Of a stretch of 64,000 nt of DNA, positions 52,856-64,000 are shown piece after piece. Position 1 is the first letter of the stretch. Each line of letters begins with the position of its first letter. The DNA is from Arthrobacter sp. SLBN-100. GTDB lineage: Bacteria > Actinomycetota > Actinomycetes > Actinomycetales > Micrococcaceae. Below the pieces are notes generated by a model. That model was given only the letters and a program-made list of their open reading frames with translations, was not told the DNA's origin and did not search any database. The position numbers and the translations under genes are program-made. The stretch is from NCBI RefSeq assembly GCF_006715305.1, contig NZ_VFMY01000001.1:744001-808000 (forward strand), read 5' to 3'.

Positions 52856-55006
52856 CTAGAGTACGTCCACGCCGTCAAGGCGAAGCTGGACGGGCTCCGC
52901 GCTCCGCTTTGCGGCGGTCGCAGCCCGGGTTGCGCGCAGGACCCGGGTTACGGCCGCTGCCTGGGCGTACGGGAAAAACAGGAGGGTCCGGACATCCTCT
53001 TCGACCCGGCGCCCTGAGGGCGGTCCGTTAAGGACTACCGGGGCCGGCCCCGCGCTGCGCAGGCTGATCCCGGCCGGTTCCAGTTGGGCTGCCACTGCGG
53101 CCGTAAAGTGTTCGACGGCGGCCCGGGGGCCGGTGACCGACGCAATCCGCACCGCGGGCGGCAACTGCAGTTCCACCCGCAAAGACAGCTCCCGCCGGGC
53201 GTAACCGGCAGGGTCCCACCGCAGCAGGGCACCCACGGCGGACGTCTCGGATGCCGTGATGACGACGAGTCCGTCCTCGGAGGCCGGCCGCACCAGGGCA
53301 GCGGCGTTGAACCACCGGCGCACTGTGTCCTCGCCGGCCCGCAGGTTTTCCCGCCGCAGCAACGAGTCGCCGTCCAGGAGCAGCGCCGCCGCATAGCCGC
53401 CCTCGGCCACGGGTTCTGCACCTACGGTGGCTACTACCAATGATGCACCCGTGCCTACAGTGGCTTTGACTTGGTCGCCCGAGGACGTGATCACCGTTTT
53501 TCCCGGAAAACCGCGCCCCAGTTCCTCGGCCGTTCGCATCACTCCGGTAGCACCCTTGCGGAGCCTCCGGCCGCCGCAATGGGAGCAGCCCCAATTGAGT
53601 GCCGGGGTGGAGCACCAGCGGCACTGCGGAACCGCGGAACTGCCGCTGGCCAGCGCCAGCGGCCCTTGGCAGGTTCCGCACCTGGCCGGTTCACGGCAGG
53701 TTTCGCACACCAGTGAGGGCACATACCCTGCACGTGCCACTTGGACCAGGACGGGCCCGCGCTCGAGTCCTTCCTTGGCAGCACGCCAGGCAGCACCGGG
53801 CAGCCGGGCAATCCGGGCGAGCGGATCCCGAACCTGCTCGAAGCTGTCAGCAGTGTTCACCACCCGCGGGACCGCGCGGCGGACCACGCTCCGATCGGCC
53901 TCGACGGGAAGCACCCAGCCCGTCTCCACCAGCCGCTGGACTTCGGTACTCCGGGTGTGGCCAGCCAGGAGGCATGCCGCCCCTGCCTGTTCGGCGCGCA
54001 GGAGCAGGACCTCGCGGGCATGGGCATAGGGCGCGCGCTGCTCGATGTGGAGGTCGTCGCCGTCGTCCCAGCAAACAACGAGCCCCAGGTGCCTGACCGG
54101 GGCGTAGGCAGCCGACCTCGTGCCAATCGCCACACGTGCTGTGCCGGCAAGGAGGCGCAGGAAGTTCTGGTAGCGCGGAGTGGGTCCGTCCTCTGCCGTC
54201 AGGCGGGCTACGGCCTGCTCCGGCAGCACGCTCGTGAGCGCCTCCTCAAGCCGGGCCAGGTCGCGGTTATCCGGCACCACCACCAAGGCACCCCGGCCCG
54301 AAGAGAAGACAGCGGCCACTGCTTGGGCCACCAGTTGGGTCCAGCCTGCGGGGCCGGAGCCCCGAAGCGGATTGACTGCCGCCCGTGGCGCCCCGCCGTC
54401 GGCCAGGTGGCGGAGGAATGCCGGACCGTTGCGGTACTCAGCCCAGGCGCCATGCCCGGTAACGTCCGCGCCAGTGTTCATTGGCTGGCCGGCCGCCGCC
54501 TCCTCAGCCGCTGGTTCCTGCTTGGCCGCTGGTTCGGGGAGACCAGGGAAAGTTTTCTCCAGCCGGGCCACCCGGGGCGGGACTGCGACACGGAGGACAT
54601 CGCTCAGCGTTCCGGCGTAGCGGGCAGCGACGGCGGTGGCGAGGTCGCGGATTTCCGGCGTCAGGACAGGAACCGGGGAGACAACCTTTGCCAGCGGCAG
54701 GAGCATGTGGCCGGCGTCGGACTCTGCCACCCGCTCCATAATGAAGCCGCTCAAATCCTGGCCGTTGAATTTGACCTTGACCCTGACCCCAGGCTGGGCC
54801 TCCCCGTCGAGAGTGGCCGGGACGCCGTAATCAAAGGGCCGGTCCAGGTGGGGCAGGGAGGACTCCACGAGCACACGGGCCACTGGCAGGTGGTCTGCCA
54901 ACTGCGGGCCGGCCTGGTGTTTCCGGTCCGGGAAGCCCTGCAGCAGGGATGGCTGCACGCCTGAAGGCAGATCCAGTAACGGTTGTGCCGAATCATCAGC
55001 AACCAC
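52856..55006 (-). CDS. priA: primosomal protein N' (PriA), actinobacterial type without Walker A
   Basis: 716 residues from GTG 55006 (GGAGG 8 nt upstream). The N-terminal DNA-binding domain (VLVESSLPHLDRPFDYGVP) and the zinc region (CETCREPARCGTCQGPLALA, CRWCSTPALNWGCSHCGGRR, eight Cys) are conserved. Where helicase motif I should be, the sequence reads GSGPAGWTQLVAQAVA with no GxxxxGK[ST]. This loss is known for PriA of many actinobacteria, so the protein probably directs replication restart without helicase activity. Follows metK. Confidence 0.9.
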   Translation of the reverse strand: MVADDSAQPLLDLPSGVQPSLLQGFPDRKHQAGPQLADHLPVARVLVESSLPHLDRPFDYGVPATLDGEAQPGVRVKVKFNGQDLSGFIMERVAESDAGHMLLPLAKVVSPVPVLTPEIRDLATAVAARYAGTLSDVLRVAVPPRVARLEKTFPGLPEPAAKQEPAAEEAAAGQPMNTGADVTGHGAWAEYRNGPAFLRHLADGGAPRAAVNPLRGSGPAGWTQLVAQAVAAVFSSGRGALVVVPDNRDLARLEEALTSVLPEQAVARLTAEDGPTPRYQNFLRLLAGTARVAIGTRSAAYAPVRHLGLVVCWDDGDDLHIEQRAPYAHAREVLLLRAEQAGAACLLAGHTRSTEVQRLVETGWVLPVEADRSVVRRAVPRVVNTADSFEQVRDPLARIARLPGAAWRAAKEGLERGPVLVQVARAGYVPSLVCETCREPARCGTCQGPLALASGSSAVPQCRWCSTPALNWGCSHCGGRRLRKGATGVMRTAEELGRGFPGKTVITSSGDQVKATVGTGASLVVATVGAEPVAEGGYAAALLLDGDSLLRRENLRAGEDTVRRWFNAAALVRPASEDGLVVITASETSAVGALLRWDPAGYARRELSLRVELQLPPAVRIASVTGPRAAVEHFTAAVAAQLEPAGISLRSAGPAPVVLNGPPSGRRVEEDVRTLLFFPYAQAAAVTRVLRATRAATAAKRSAEPVQLRLDGVDVL

Positions 55007-55054
55007 TGCGGCTACCTCCGTTCAGCATCGCCTGGGTGGACAGAGCCAGTACAC

Positions 55055-55082
55055 CCGCAGGCACTGACATTCCTGCCTGCGG
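55055..55082. repeat. hairpin between metK and priA
   Basis: Perfect 9-bp arms CCGCAGGCA / TGCCTGCGG with a 10-nt loop, in the 107-bp metK-priA gap. No U tract on the minus strand. Could be a weak terminator or RNA processing site. Confidence 0.5.
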
Positions 55083-55113
55083 CATCACCCGCCGGCACAG
55101 GACCCGGGTTTCC

Positions 55114-56349
55114 CTAGGCGTTGAAGAATGCCTTCAGGTCATCCACGCGGTCCAGGCGCTCCCAGGTGAAGTCCGGATCGTCTCGGCCGAAGTGTCCGTG
55201 TGCGGCAGTCTTGGCGTAAATGGGCCGCTTCAGGTCCAGGGCGTCGATGATGGCGCGGGGCCGAAGGTCGAAAATCTCCGCGATGGCGGCGCTGATGCGT
55301 GCGGGATCCACCGTTTCGGTGCCGAAGGTTTCAACGTAGGTTCCCACGGGGCGGGCCTGGCCGATGGCGTAAGCAATCTGGATCTCCGCACGCTTGGCCA
55401 GTCCTGCTGCCACCACGTTTTTGGCAACCCACCGCATGGCGTAGGCAGCGGACCGGTCCACCTTGGACGGATCCTTGCCGGAGAAGGCACCGCCGCCGTG
55501 GCGGGCCATGCCGCCGTAGGTGTCTACGATGATCTTCCGGCCGGTGAGGCCGGCATCGCCCACGGGCCCGCCGATCACGAATTCACCGGCCGGGTTCAGG
55601 ATGTTCGCCGCACGGGAAATGTCCAGGTTGGCCCCGGCCAGGACGGGTTCGATGACAATGGAGGCCAGATCCGCACGGAGCTGTTCCAGGCTTGCACCCT
55701 CAGCGTGCTGGCTGGAGATCACAACAGTTTCGACAGAGACGGGAAGGTCCTTGTCATAGCCCACAGTCACCTGGGTTTTGCCGTCCGGGCGCAGGTAGGG
55801 CAGCTGGCCTGACTTGCGAACTTCGGTGAGCCGCTCCGAGAGGCGGTGTGCGAGCCAGATGGGCGTGGGCATGTAGGACGGAGTCTCGTCGCTGGCGTAG
55901 CCGAACATCAGGCCCTGGTCGCCGGCGCCCTGGAGGTCGTAGTCGTCCTCCTGGCGTCCCTCACGGGCTTCAAGGGAGTTGAAGACTCCCCCGGCGATGT
56001 CGTTGGACTGCTGGCCGATGGACACGGAAACACCGCAGCGGGCACCGTCGAAGCCGTTGGCCGAGGAGTCGTAGCCGATGCCCAGGATGGTCTCGCGGAC
56101 AATTTGCGGGATTTCGACGTAGGCGTCGGTGGTGACCTCGCCGGCCACGTGGACCAGGCCTGTCGTGGCCATGGTCTCCACGGCAACGCGGGATTCCGGG
56201 TCCTTGTCCAGCAGGGCGTCAAGAATGGCGTCACTGATCTGGTCGCAGATCTTGTCCGGATGGCCCTCGGTGACCGACTCGGAGGTGAAGAGCCGGAGCG
56301 CGGAGGGCGTGGCCGCGTGGGACTGGGGAAGGTGCAGCGGTAAAGTCAC
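55114..56349 (-). CDS. metK: S-adenosylmethionine synthase
   Basis: 411 residues from GTG 56349. MetK motifs: [19 protein letters not shown] (ATP and methionine contacts), [12 protein letters not shown] and [19 protein letters not shown]. It makes SAM, the methyl donor, from ATP and methionine. It lies 76 bp downstream of coaBC in the conserved run rpoZ-coaBC-metK-priA. No SAM riboswitch is visible upstream. Confidence 0.97.
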   Translation of the reverse strand: MTLPLHLPQSHAATPSALRLFTSESVTEGHPDKICDQISDAILDALLDKDPESRVAVETMATTGLVHVAGEVTTDAYVEIPQIVRETILGIGYDSSANGFDGARCGVSVSIGQQSNDIAGGVFNSLEAREGRQEDDYDLQGAGDQGLMFGYASDETPSYMPTPIWLAHRLSERLTEVRKSGQLPYLRPDGKTQVTVGYDKDLPVSVETVVISSQHAEGASLEQLRADLASIVIEPVLAGANLDISRAANILNPAGEFVIGGPVGDAGLTGRKIIVDTYGGMARHGGGAFSGKDPSKVDRSAAYAMRWVAKNVVAAGLAKRAEIQIAYAIGQARPVGTYVETFGTETVDPARISAAIAEIFDLRPRAIIDALDLKRPIYAKTAAHGHFGRDDPDFTWERLDRVDDLKAFFNA

Positions 56350-56425
56350 TCAACTACCTTACTGGTTGGAATCCGTAGGCCCCGCAGGAGAAGTCCTCGT
56401 ACTAAGCGGACGTGGCCTGGAACAC

Positions 56426-57667
56426 TCAGGCGCGGGGCGAAACGTGGTTCAGTTCGAAGCCGATCCGGCTGATGATGGCGGCCGAAACTTCCGTCTTGGT
56501 TCCGGCCGCCTCCTGTGGCTCGGCACCGGAACGGGACAGGATGACAACGGAATTGGTGTCCTGGCCGAAAACCTTGTCAGCGCCCACGTGGTTGACTACC
56601 AGCAGGTCGCAGCCTTTGCGCTGGAGCTTAGCTTCGGCGTACGCGCGGACATCGCCGTGGCTGTCCCCGGTTTCCGCGGCGAATCCGACGATCAGCTGCT
56701 GCCCCTCCCCGGATCCGGAGATGTTCCGGCGCTCCACAAGTTCATGCAGGATGTCCGGGTTGCGGACCAGCGTGATGACAGGATCGGCGGTATCGTCGCG
56801 CTTCTTGATTTTGGTGTGTGAGACCTCTGCCGGGCGGAAGTCGGCCACCGCAGCGGACATAATAACAACGTCGGAATCGGCAGCGGCTGCCAGCGCGGCC
56901 TCCCGCAGCTGCAGGGCGGTCTCCACATGCACCACTTCCACCCCGGCCGGCGGGGGAACTTCCATGTGGGCCGCGAGCAGCCGGACTGTTGCCCCGGCAT
57001 TCCGTGCAGCGACGGCCAGCGCAACGCCCTGCTTGCCGGAGGACCGGTTGCCGAGGAACCGGACGGGATCCAGGGGTTCGCGGGTTCCGCCGGCGCTGAT
57101 GGTGACGGTCCGGCCGGCCAGCGGCAACTGGTAGTCCGACTGCCCCTGGACCAGGGCCATGGCGGCGTCGAAAATCACTTCGGGTTCGGGCAGCCTGCCC
57201 GGTCCGGAGTCGGATCCCGTCAGCCGGCCGGTGGCGGGCTCAAGGACTGCTGCGCCGCGGCGGCGCAGGGTTTCGACGTTGGCGCGGGTGGCCGGGTGCT
57301 GCCACATTTCTGTGTGCATGGCAGGGGCGAACAGCACCGGACCGTGGGCCATCAGCAGGGTGTTGGTGAGGAGGTCGCCGGCTTGGCCGGTGGCTGCTTT
57401 GGCCAGGAGGTCGGCTGTGGCCGGGGCGATGACCACCAGGTCCGCTTCATGGCCCAGGCGGACGTGGTTGACCTGGTGGACGTCGTCGAAAACACTGTTG
57501 CTGACCGGGTTCCCGGACAACGCCTCCCAGGTGGCAGTTCCCACGAAGCGGGTGGCCGCCTCCGTGGGGATCACTGTGACGTGATGGCCGGCTTCAGTAA
57601 AAAGCCGGAGGAGCGATGCCACCTTGTAGGCGGCAATCCCTCCCCCGACTCCGAGGACTATGCGCAC
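56426..57667 (-). CDS. coaBC: bifunctional phosphopantothenoylcysteine decarboxylase/phosphopantothenate-cysteine ligase
   Basis: 413 residues from GTG 57667 (GGAGG 4 nt upstream). The N-terminal flavin-dependent CoaC domain has GGGIAAYKVASLLR, NHVRLGHEADLVVIAPATA and the PAMHTEMW motif. The CoaB half has ISAGGTREPLDPVRFLGNRS. It performs two steps of coenzyme A synthesis. Located between rpoZ (34 bp upstream) and metK. Confidence 0.96.
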   Translation of the reverse strand: MRIVLGVGGGIAAYKVASLLRLFTEAGHHVTVIPTEAATRFVGTATWEALSGNPVSNSVFDDVHQVNHVRLGHEADLVVIAPATADLLAKAATGQAGDLLTNTLLMAHGPVLFAPAMHTEMWQHPATRANVETLRRRGAAVLEPATGRLTGSDSGPGRLPEPEVIFDAAMALVQGQSDYQLPLAGRTVTISAGGTREPLDPVRFLGNRSSGKQGVALAVAARNAGATVRLLAAHMEVPPPAGVEVVHVETALQLREAALAAAADSDVVIMSAAVADFRPAEVSHTKIKKRDDTADPVITLVRNPDILHELVERRNISGSGEGQQLIVGFAAETGDSHGDVRAYAEAKLQRKGCDLLVVNHVGADKVFGQDTNSVVILSRSGAEPQEAAGTKTEVSAAIISRIGFELNHVSPRA

Positions 57668-57701
57668 GTGACCTCCGTCAACAGCACGTCAGGCGGCAGA
57701 A

Positions 57702-57962
57702 TTACTCCGCGGCTTCGATCGGCGTGGAAACCAGCTTGCCTTCGTTGATCTCGCGCAGGGCGATCGAAAGCGACTTTTCATTCAGCTTGGTGTCAACCAG
57801 CGGGCCGACGTACTCGAAGAGGCCCTCGTGCAGCTGGGCGTAGTAGGCGTTGATCTGACGAGCACGCTTGGCACCGAAGATCACCAGGCCGTACTTGGAA
57901 TCGGCTGCTTCGAGCAGCGAGTCGATCGGCGGGTTGATGATGCCTTCAAGGTTCGTGGACAC
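57702..57962 (-). CDS. rpoZ: RNA polymerase omega subunit
   Basis: 86 residues from GTG 57962 (GGAG 5 nt upstream). PINYLAEAA-like omega fold visible as [37 protein letters not shown]. Omega helps RNA polymerase assembly. It lies 15 bp after gmk, the standard actinobacterial order gmk-rpoZ-coaBC. Confidence 0.95.
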   Translation of the reverse strand: MSTNLEGIINPPIDSLLEAADSKYGLVIFGAKRARQINAYYAQLHEGLFEYVGPLVDTKLNEKSLSIALREINEGKLVSTPIEAAE

Positions 57963-57977
57963 GAATTCTCCAAATTC

Positions 57978-58574
57978 CTAGCGGGCTGACGCTTCCCGCG
58001 CTCCGTGCGGATGCGGGGTCAGCCCCATGAGTGAAACAAGCTCGTCCGCCGCCCGGCGAACGTCGTCATTGATGACGGTATGATCGAACTCCGGTTCAGC
58101 AGCAAGCTCCAGTTTAGCGGTTTCCAGCCGGCGCTGCTGTTCCTCAGGTGTTTCAGTGCCGCGGCCCACAAGCCGGCGTACCATTTCGTCCCAGCTGGGC
58201 GGAGCCAGGAAGACGAACTGTGCGTCCGGAACGGCAGCCTTCACCTGGCGGGCTCCCTGCAGGTCGATCTCCAGCAGCACCGAGCGTCCTTCGGCGATGG
58301 CCTTGTTCACGGTGCTTTTCAGGGTGCCGTACGTATTCTCCCCGTGGACCACTGCCCACTCCAGGAGCTCGCCTCCGGCGACCAGGCGCTCAAACTCCTC
58401 CTTGGATTTGAAGAAGTAGTGCACGCCGTCGATTTCACCCGGCCGGGGTGCCCGGGTGGTGGCTGATACAGACAGCCAGACCTCCGGGTAGTTGTCCCGG
58501 ATGAAGGTGGACACGGTGCCTTTGCCAACAGCCGTCGGACCTGCGAGGACTGTCAGTCCAGGTTTTTTGCTCAC
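57978..58574 (-). CDS. gmk: guanylate kinase
   Basis: 198 residues from GTG 58574. P-loop GPTAVGKGT (usual GPSGxGKST/GT type), then the GMP-binding [19 protein letters not shown] and [18 protein letters not shown] lid region. It converts GMP to GDP. Follows mihF by 46 bp; linked to rpoZ. Confidence 0.96.
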   Translation of the reverse strand: MSKKPGLTVLAGPTAVGKGTVSTFIRDNYPEVWLSVSATTRAPRPGEIDGVHYFFKSKEEFERLVAGGELLEWAVVHGENTYGTLKSTVNKAIAEGRSVLLEIDLQGARQVKAAVPDAQFVFLAPPSWDEMVRRLVGRGTETPEEQQRRLETAKLELAAEPEFDHTVINDDVRRAADELVSLMGLTPHPHGAREASAR

Positions 58575-58620
58575 GTATTCCTTTAGGCCGGAGTTCGGGG
58601 AAGGCGGCCGGGGGCCAGCC

Positions 58621-58947
58621 CTAGTTCTCGTCTATAAAATCTACCAGCGCCCGGCGCTGGTGGACGCCGAGGCCCCGGAGCCTGCGGGAAGCCGCAATAC
58701 CGAGCTGCTTCATGATGGCGGCAGCACGGACTTTACCGATACCTGGCAAAGCCTCCAGCAACTCCGAAACCTTCATCCGCGCCATGGCTTCATCTTCCAA
58801 CGCCGAGCTGATGATCTGTGCCGCGGACCTCTCGCCGTTCTTCAGGCTTTCCTTGGCCGCCGCCCGGGTTGCCCTGGCTGCTGCCGCCTTGTTCAGGGCA
58901 TCAGTACGCTCGGACGCGGATAAGGGTCGCAGCACCATGGGTGACAC
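58621..58947 (-). CDS. mihF: integration host factor, actinobacterial type (mIHF)
   Basis: 108 residues from GTG 58947, or 105 from the internal ATG 58938, which I cannot separate. The protein is the actinobacterial nucleoid factor mIHF, unrelated to E. coli IHF: a long basic N-terminal helix ([20 protein letters not shown]) and the helix-two-turn-helix core with [18 protein letters not shown] and [18 protein letters not shown]. It binds and bends DNA. A perfect 36-bp palindrome lies 14 bp upstream of the GTG. Confidence 0.94.
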   Translation of the reverse strand: MSPMVLRPLSASERTDALNKAAAARATRAAAKESLKNGERSAAQIISSALEDEAMARMKVSELLEALPGIGKVRAAAIMKQLGIAASRRLRGLGVHQRRALVDFIDEN

Positions 58948-58960
58948 CCCCGATTTCGGC

Positions 58961-58996
58961 GGATACGTCCAAGGGCGGCCGCCCTTGGACGTATCC
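58961..58996. repeat. perfect 36-bp palindrome upstream of mihF
   Basis: Two 18-nt arms, exactly complementary with no loop (starting GGATACGTCCAAGGG, centre GGCGGCCGCC). It lies between the pyrF stop (59068) and the mihF start (58947). No U run follows on the minus strand, so it is not a classic terminator. Candidate roles are a protein-binding operator, a cruciform, an RNA processing hairpin or a loop-poor terminator. Confidence 0.95.
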
Positions 58997-59067
58997 TGAA
59001 ACTACCCTTTGGTGCTGCTCGAATCAATGCATCCGGGCGAAACGGCCAGCGATTCATCGGCAGTATC

Positions 59068-59932
59068 TTATTCGCCCCGCAACCCGTCGAGCGTCCGCCG
59101 GGCGGCGTCCCGCAGTGCCTCCCGCTTGGGGCCGGCGGAGAGGATCTCCCGGCTGGAAGTTCCGAGCACCTGCGCATAGGCGTTGCCGAAGGTGGCGCGG
59201 AGATGGGCCGGGGTGGCCCCCTGTGCGCCGAGGCCCGGTGCCAGGATGGGTCCGCGCATGGCGGCGAGGTCCATGTCCAGGTCCACCAGGGCGGAGCCGA
59301 CCGTGGCACCGACCACCAGTCCCACAGAGCCCAGGTCCCCCGGGTAACGGCGGTTCTCCCCGCCGGCAGCCAGGGCGATGCGGCGTGCCACCGAATCTGC
59401 TCCCCCGACATGCTGGACTGACGGCCCTTCGGGGTTGGATGTCAGTGCGAGGACAAAAACCCCCCGCCCGGTTTCAGCCGCGAGGTCCAGCGCGGGGCGC
59501 AGCGATTCAAAACCCAGGTAGGGGCTCAGGGTCACCGAGTCGGCGGCCAGCGGGGAACCGTCCCGGAGCCACGCGTCAGCATAGGCAGCCATCGTGGATC
59601 CGATGTCGCCGCGCTTTGCGTCGGCAATGGTCAGCACGGACTCATCCCGGGCGATGGCAAGGACCTCCTCCAGTACAGCCATCCCGGCGGACCCGTGGCG
59701 CTCGTACAACGCCACCTGCGGCTTGACGGCGGCAGCGAGGGAAGCGACCGCGTCCAGGACTGTCAGGGAAAACGAGCGGAGGCCGTCGACGTCGTCCTTC
59801 AGCCCCCAGCCGGCCAGCAGGGACGGGTGCGGGTCAATGCCCACGCACAACGGGCCGCGCGCGGCCATCGCCGCGCCGAGCCGGGAGCCAAAGGACTCCC
59901 GGCCCTGCACTTCAGCGGTCGCTGGCACCTGC

Positions 59933-59940
<8 letters not shown>
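59068..59940 (-). CDS. pyrF: orotidine 5'-phosphate decarboxylase (long, type 2)
   Basis: 290 residues from ATG 59940, overlapping the carB stop by 8 nt. The last step of UMP synthesis. The type-2 OMP decarboxylase catalytic motif is [18 protein letters not shown] with the Asp-Lys-Asp elements; [15 protein letters not shown] and GLVVGATVG complete the barrel. An open frame runs to 60174 but would be read inside carB. Last gene of carA-carB-pyrF. Confidence 0.95.
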
Positions 59941-63246
<3,306 letters not shown>

Positions 63247-63247
<1 letters not shown>

Positions 63248-64000
63248 TACTTCTTGTCCTCAGTCTTGTTGTCGTTTTTGTGTTCGCCTGTGTGGTCCGC
63301 TTGCGCAGGGTGGGCAGAGTCCACGGGGTCCTTGGACAGGTTGGCGGTCCTGCCGTCCCGGGTGCCCTCCATCAGGTCGATGAAGCGGTCGAACAGGTAC
63401 GCGGCGTCGTGGGGGCCGGCCGCTGCCTCGGGGTGGTACTGCACGGAGAAGGCGGGGATGTCCAGGCAGGCGAGGCCTTCCACGACGTCGTCGTTCAGGC
63501 TGACGTGGCTGACCTCGACGCGCCCGTAACGCGACTCCGGGGCCTGGGTGGCGCCGTCGAGCGGCGCGTCCACGGCGAAGCCATGGTTCTGGGAGGTGAT
63601 CTCCACCTTGCCCGTGCGGCGGTCCATCACCGGCTGGTTGATGCCGCGGTGGCCGTAGCGCAGCTTGTAGGTGCCGAAGCCCAGCGCGCGGCCCAGGATC
63701 TGGTTCCCGAAGCAGATGCCGAAGTAGGGCAGTTTTTCGTCCAGGACGGAGCGGAGCAGCTTGACCTGGGCGTCGGCGGTGGCGGGGTCGCCGGGGCCGT
63801 TGGACATAAAGAAACCATCCGGGTTGACGGCTTTGACGTCGTCGAGGGTGGCGGTGGCGGGGAGTACGTGGACGCGGACGCCGCGCTCGGCGAACCGGAC
63901 GGGCGTCATGGCCTTGATGCCGAGGTCGACGGCGGCGATGCTGAACCGGGGTTCCCCGTCCCAGCCGTGGTCCTTCGGTTCCACCACGTACGCCTCGTCC
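63247..64000 (-). CDS. carA: carbamoyl-phosphate synthase small subunit, 5' end outside the window
   Basis: The C-terminal 250 residues are present; the frame is open to the window edge. The class I glutamine amidotransferase domain has SNGPGDPAT, catalytic Cys in [14 protein letters not shown], and the His/Glu pair in [13 protein letters not shown]. It supplies ammonia to CarB. The last 30 residues form a hydrophilic, Lys/Asp-rich tail ([20 protein letters not shown] and on) beyond the domain, longer than in most CarA proteins. Confidence 0.96.

Noticed and set aside
55055..56425. Possible SAM riboswitch near metK
   Set aside because: Only 76 bp separate coaBC and metK and no SAM-I or SAM-II-like helices are visible; the one hairpin lies downstream of metK.

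Overview
The window is high-GC actinobacterial chromosome. Gene order and protein character (hrcA-dnaJ-rsmE, era-ybeY-phoH, carAB-pyrF-mihF-gmk-rpoZ-coaBC-metK-priA, many GTG/TTG starts, likely leaderless transcripts, a PriA without Walker A) point to Micrococcaceae, most likely Arthrobacter or Pseudarthrobacter. No rRNA, tRNA or CRISPR array was seen. Most of the window is housekeeping, with one decayed accessory island in the middle.

Layout. 1-4.4 kb: end of an alpha/beta hydrolase, then uppS, recO and leuA on the minus strand; leuA has a short leader peptide with four consecutive Leu codons. 4.4-16.4 kb: M13 metallopeptidase, an LCP cell-wall ligase, a translation-coupled block (phoH-ybeY-CNNM/CBS protein-era), a GerMN lipoprotein, and the heat-shock group hrcA-dnaJ-rsmE with a CIRCE operator. 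16.4-24.3 kb: DUF3097 and DUF4870 proteins, a broken 2'-5' RNA ligase gene, hemW, lepA, a solitary PemK-like protein, rpsT, a VOC protein and holA.

24.3-35.1 kb: a roughly 9.9-kb island inserted between comEC and holA. A diverged, partly deleted copy of the comEC-holA junction lies on each side, so the island looks like the product of recombination at that junction followed by decay. It holds a degenerate ISL3-type transposase, a secreted beta-helix protein, a LuxR-type regulator between inverted copies of a near-palindromic box, a membrane-anchored Thr/Pro-rich protein, a RidA-family enzyme, several proteins of unknown function, and broken genes resembling an Imm26 immunity protein and an RraB-like protein. 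The surviving comEC reads into holA debris and has an out-of-frame tail.

35.1-49.9 kb: comEC and comEA (DNA uptake), a DegV lipid-binding protein, leuS with its own Leu-rich leader peptide and an intrinsic terminator (a second leucine attenuator), a PEP-synthase/rifampin-phosphotransferase-like enzyme, then the glycerol genes glpD-glpF-glpK with a divergent SorC-type regulator. 49.9-52.8 kb: aldo/keto reductase, alpha/beta hydrolase and glycosyltransferase, closely packed. 52.8-64 kb: a minus-strand run carA-carB-pyrF-mihF-gmk-rpoZ-coaBC-metK-priA that joins pyrimidine synthesis, nucleoid/transcription factors, CoA and SAM synthesis and replication restart; a perfect 36-bp palindrome separates pyrF from mihF.

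The strongest points for follow-up are the paired leucine leader peptides (leuA and leuS, both MRA-x-LLL..S), the mosaic island between duplicated comEC-holA junctions, and the inverted box pair around the island's LuxR gene.
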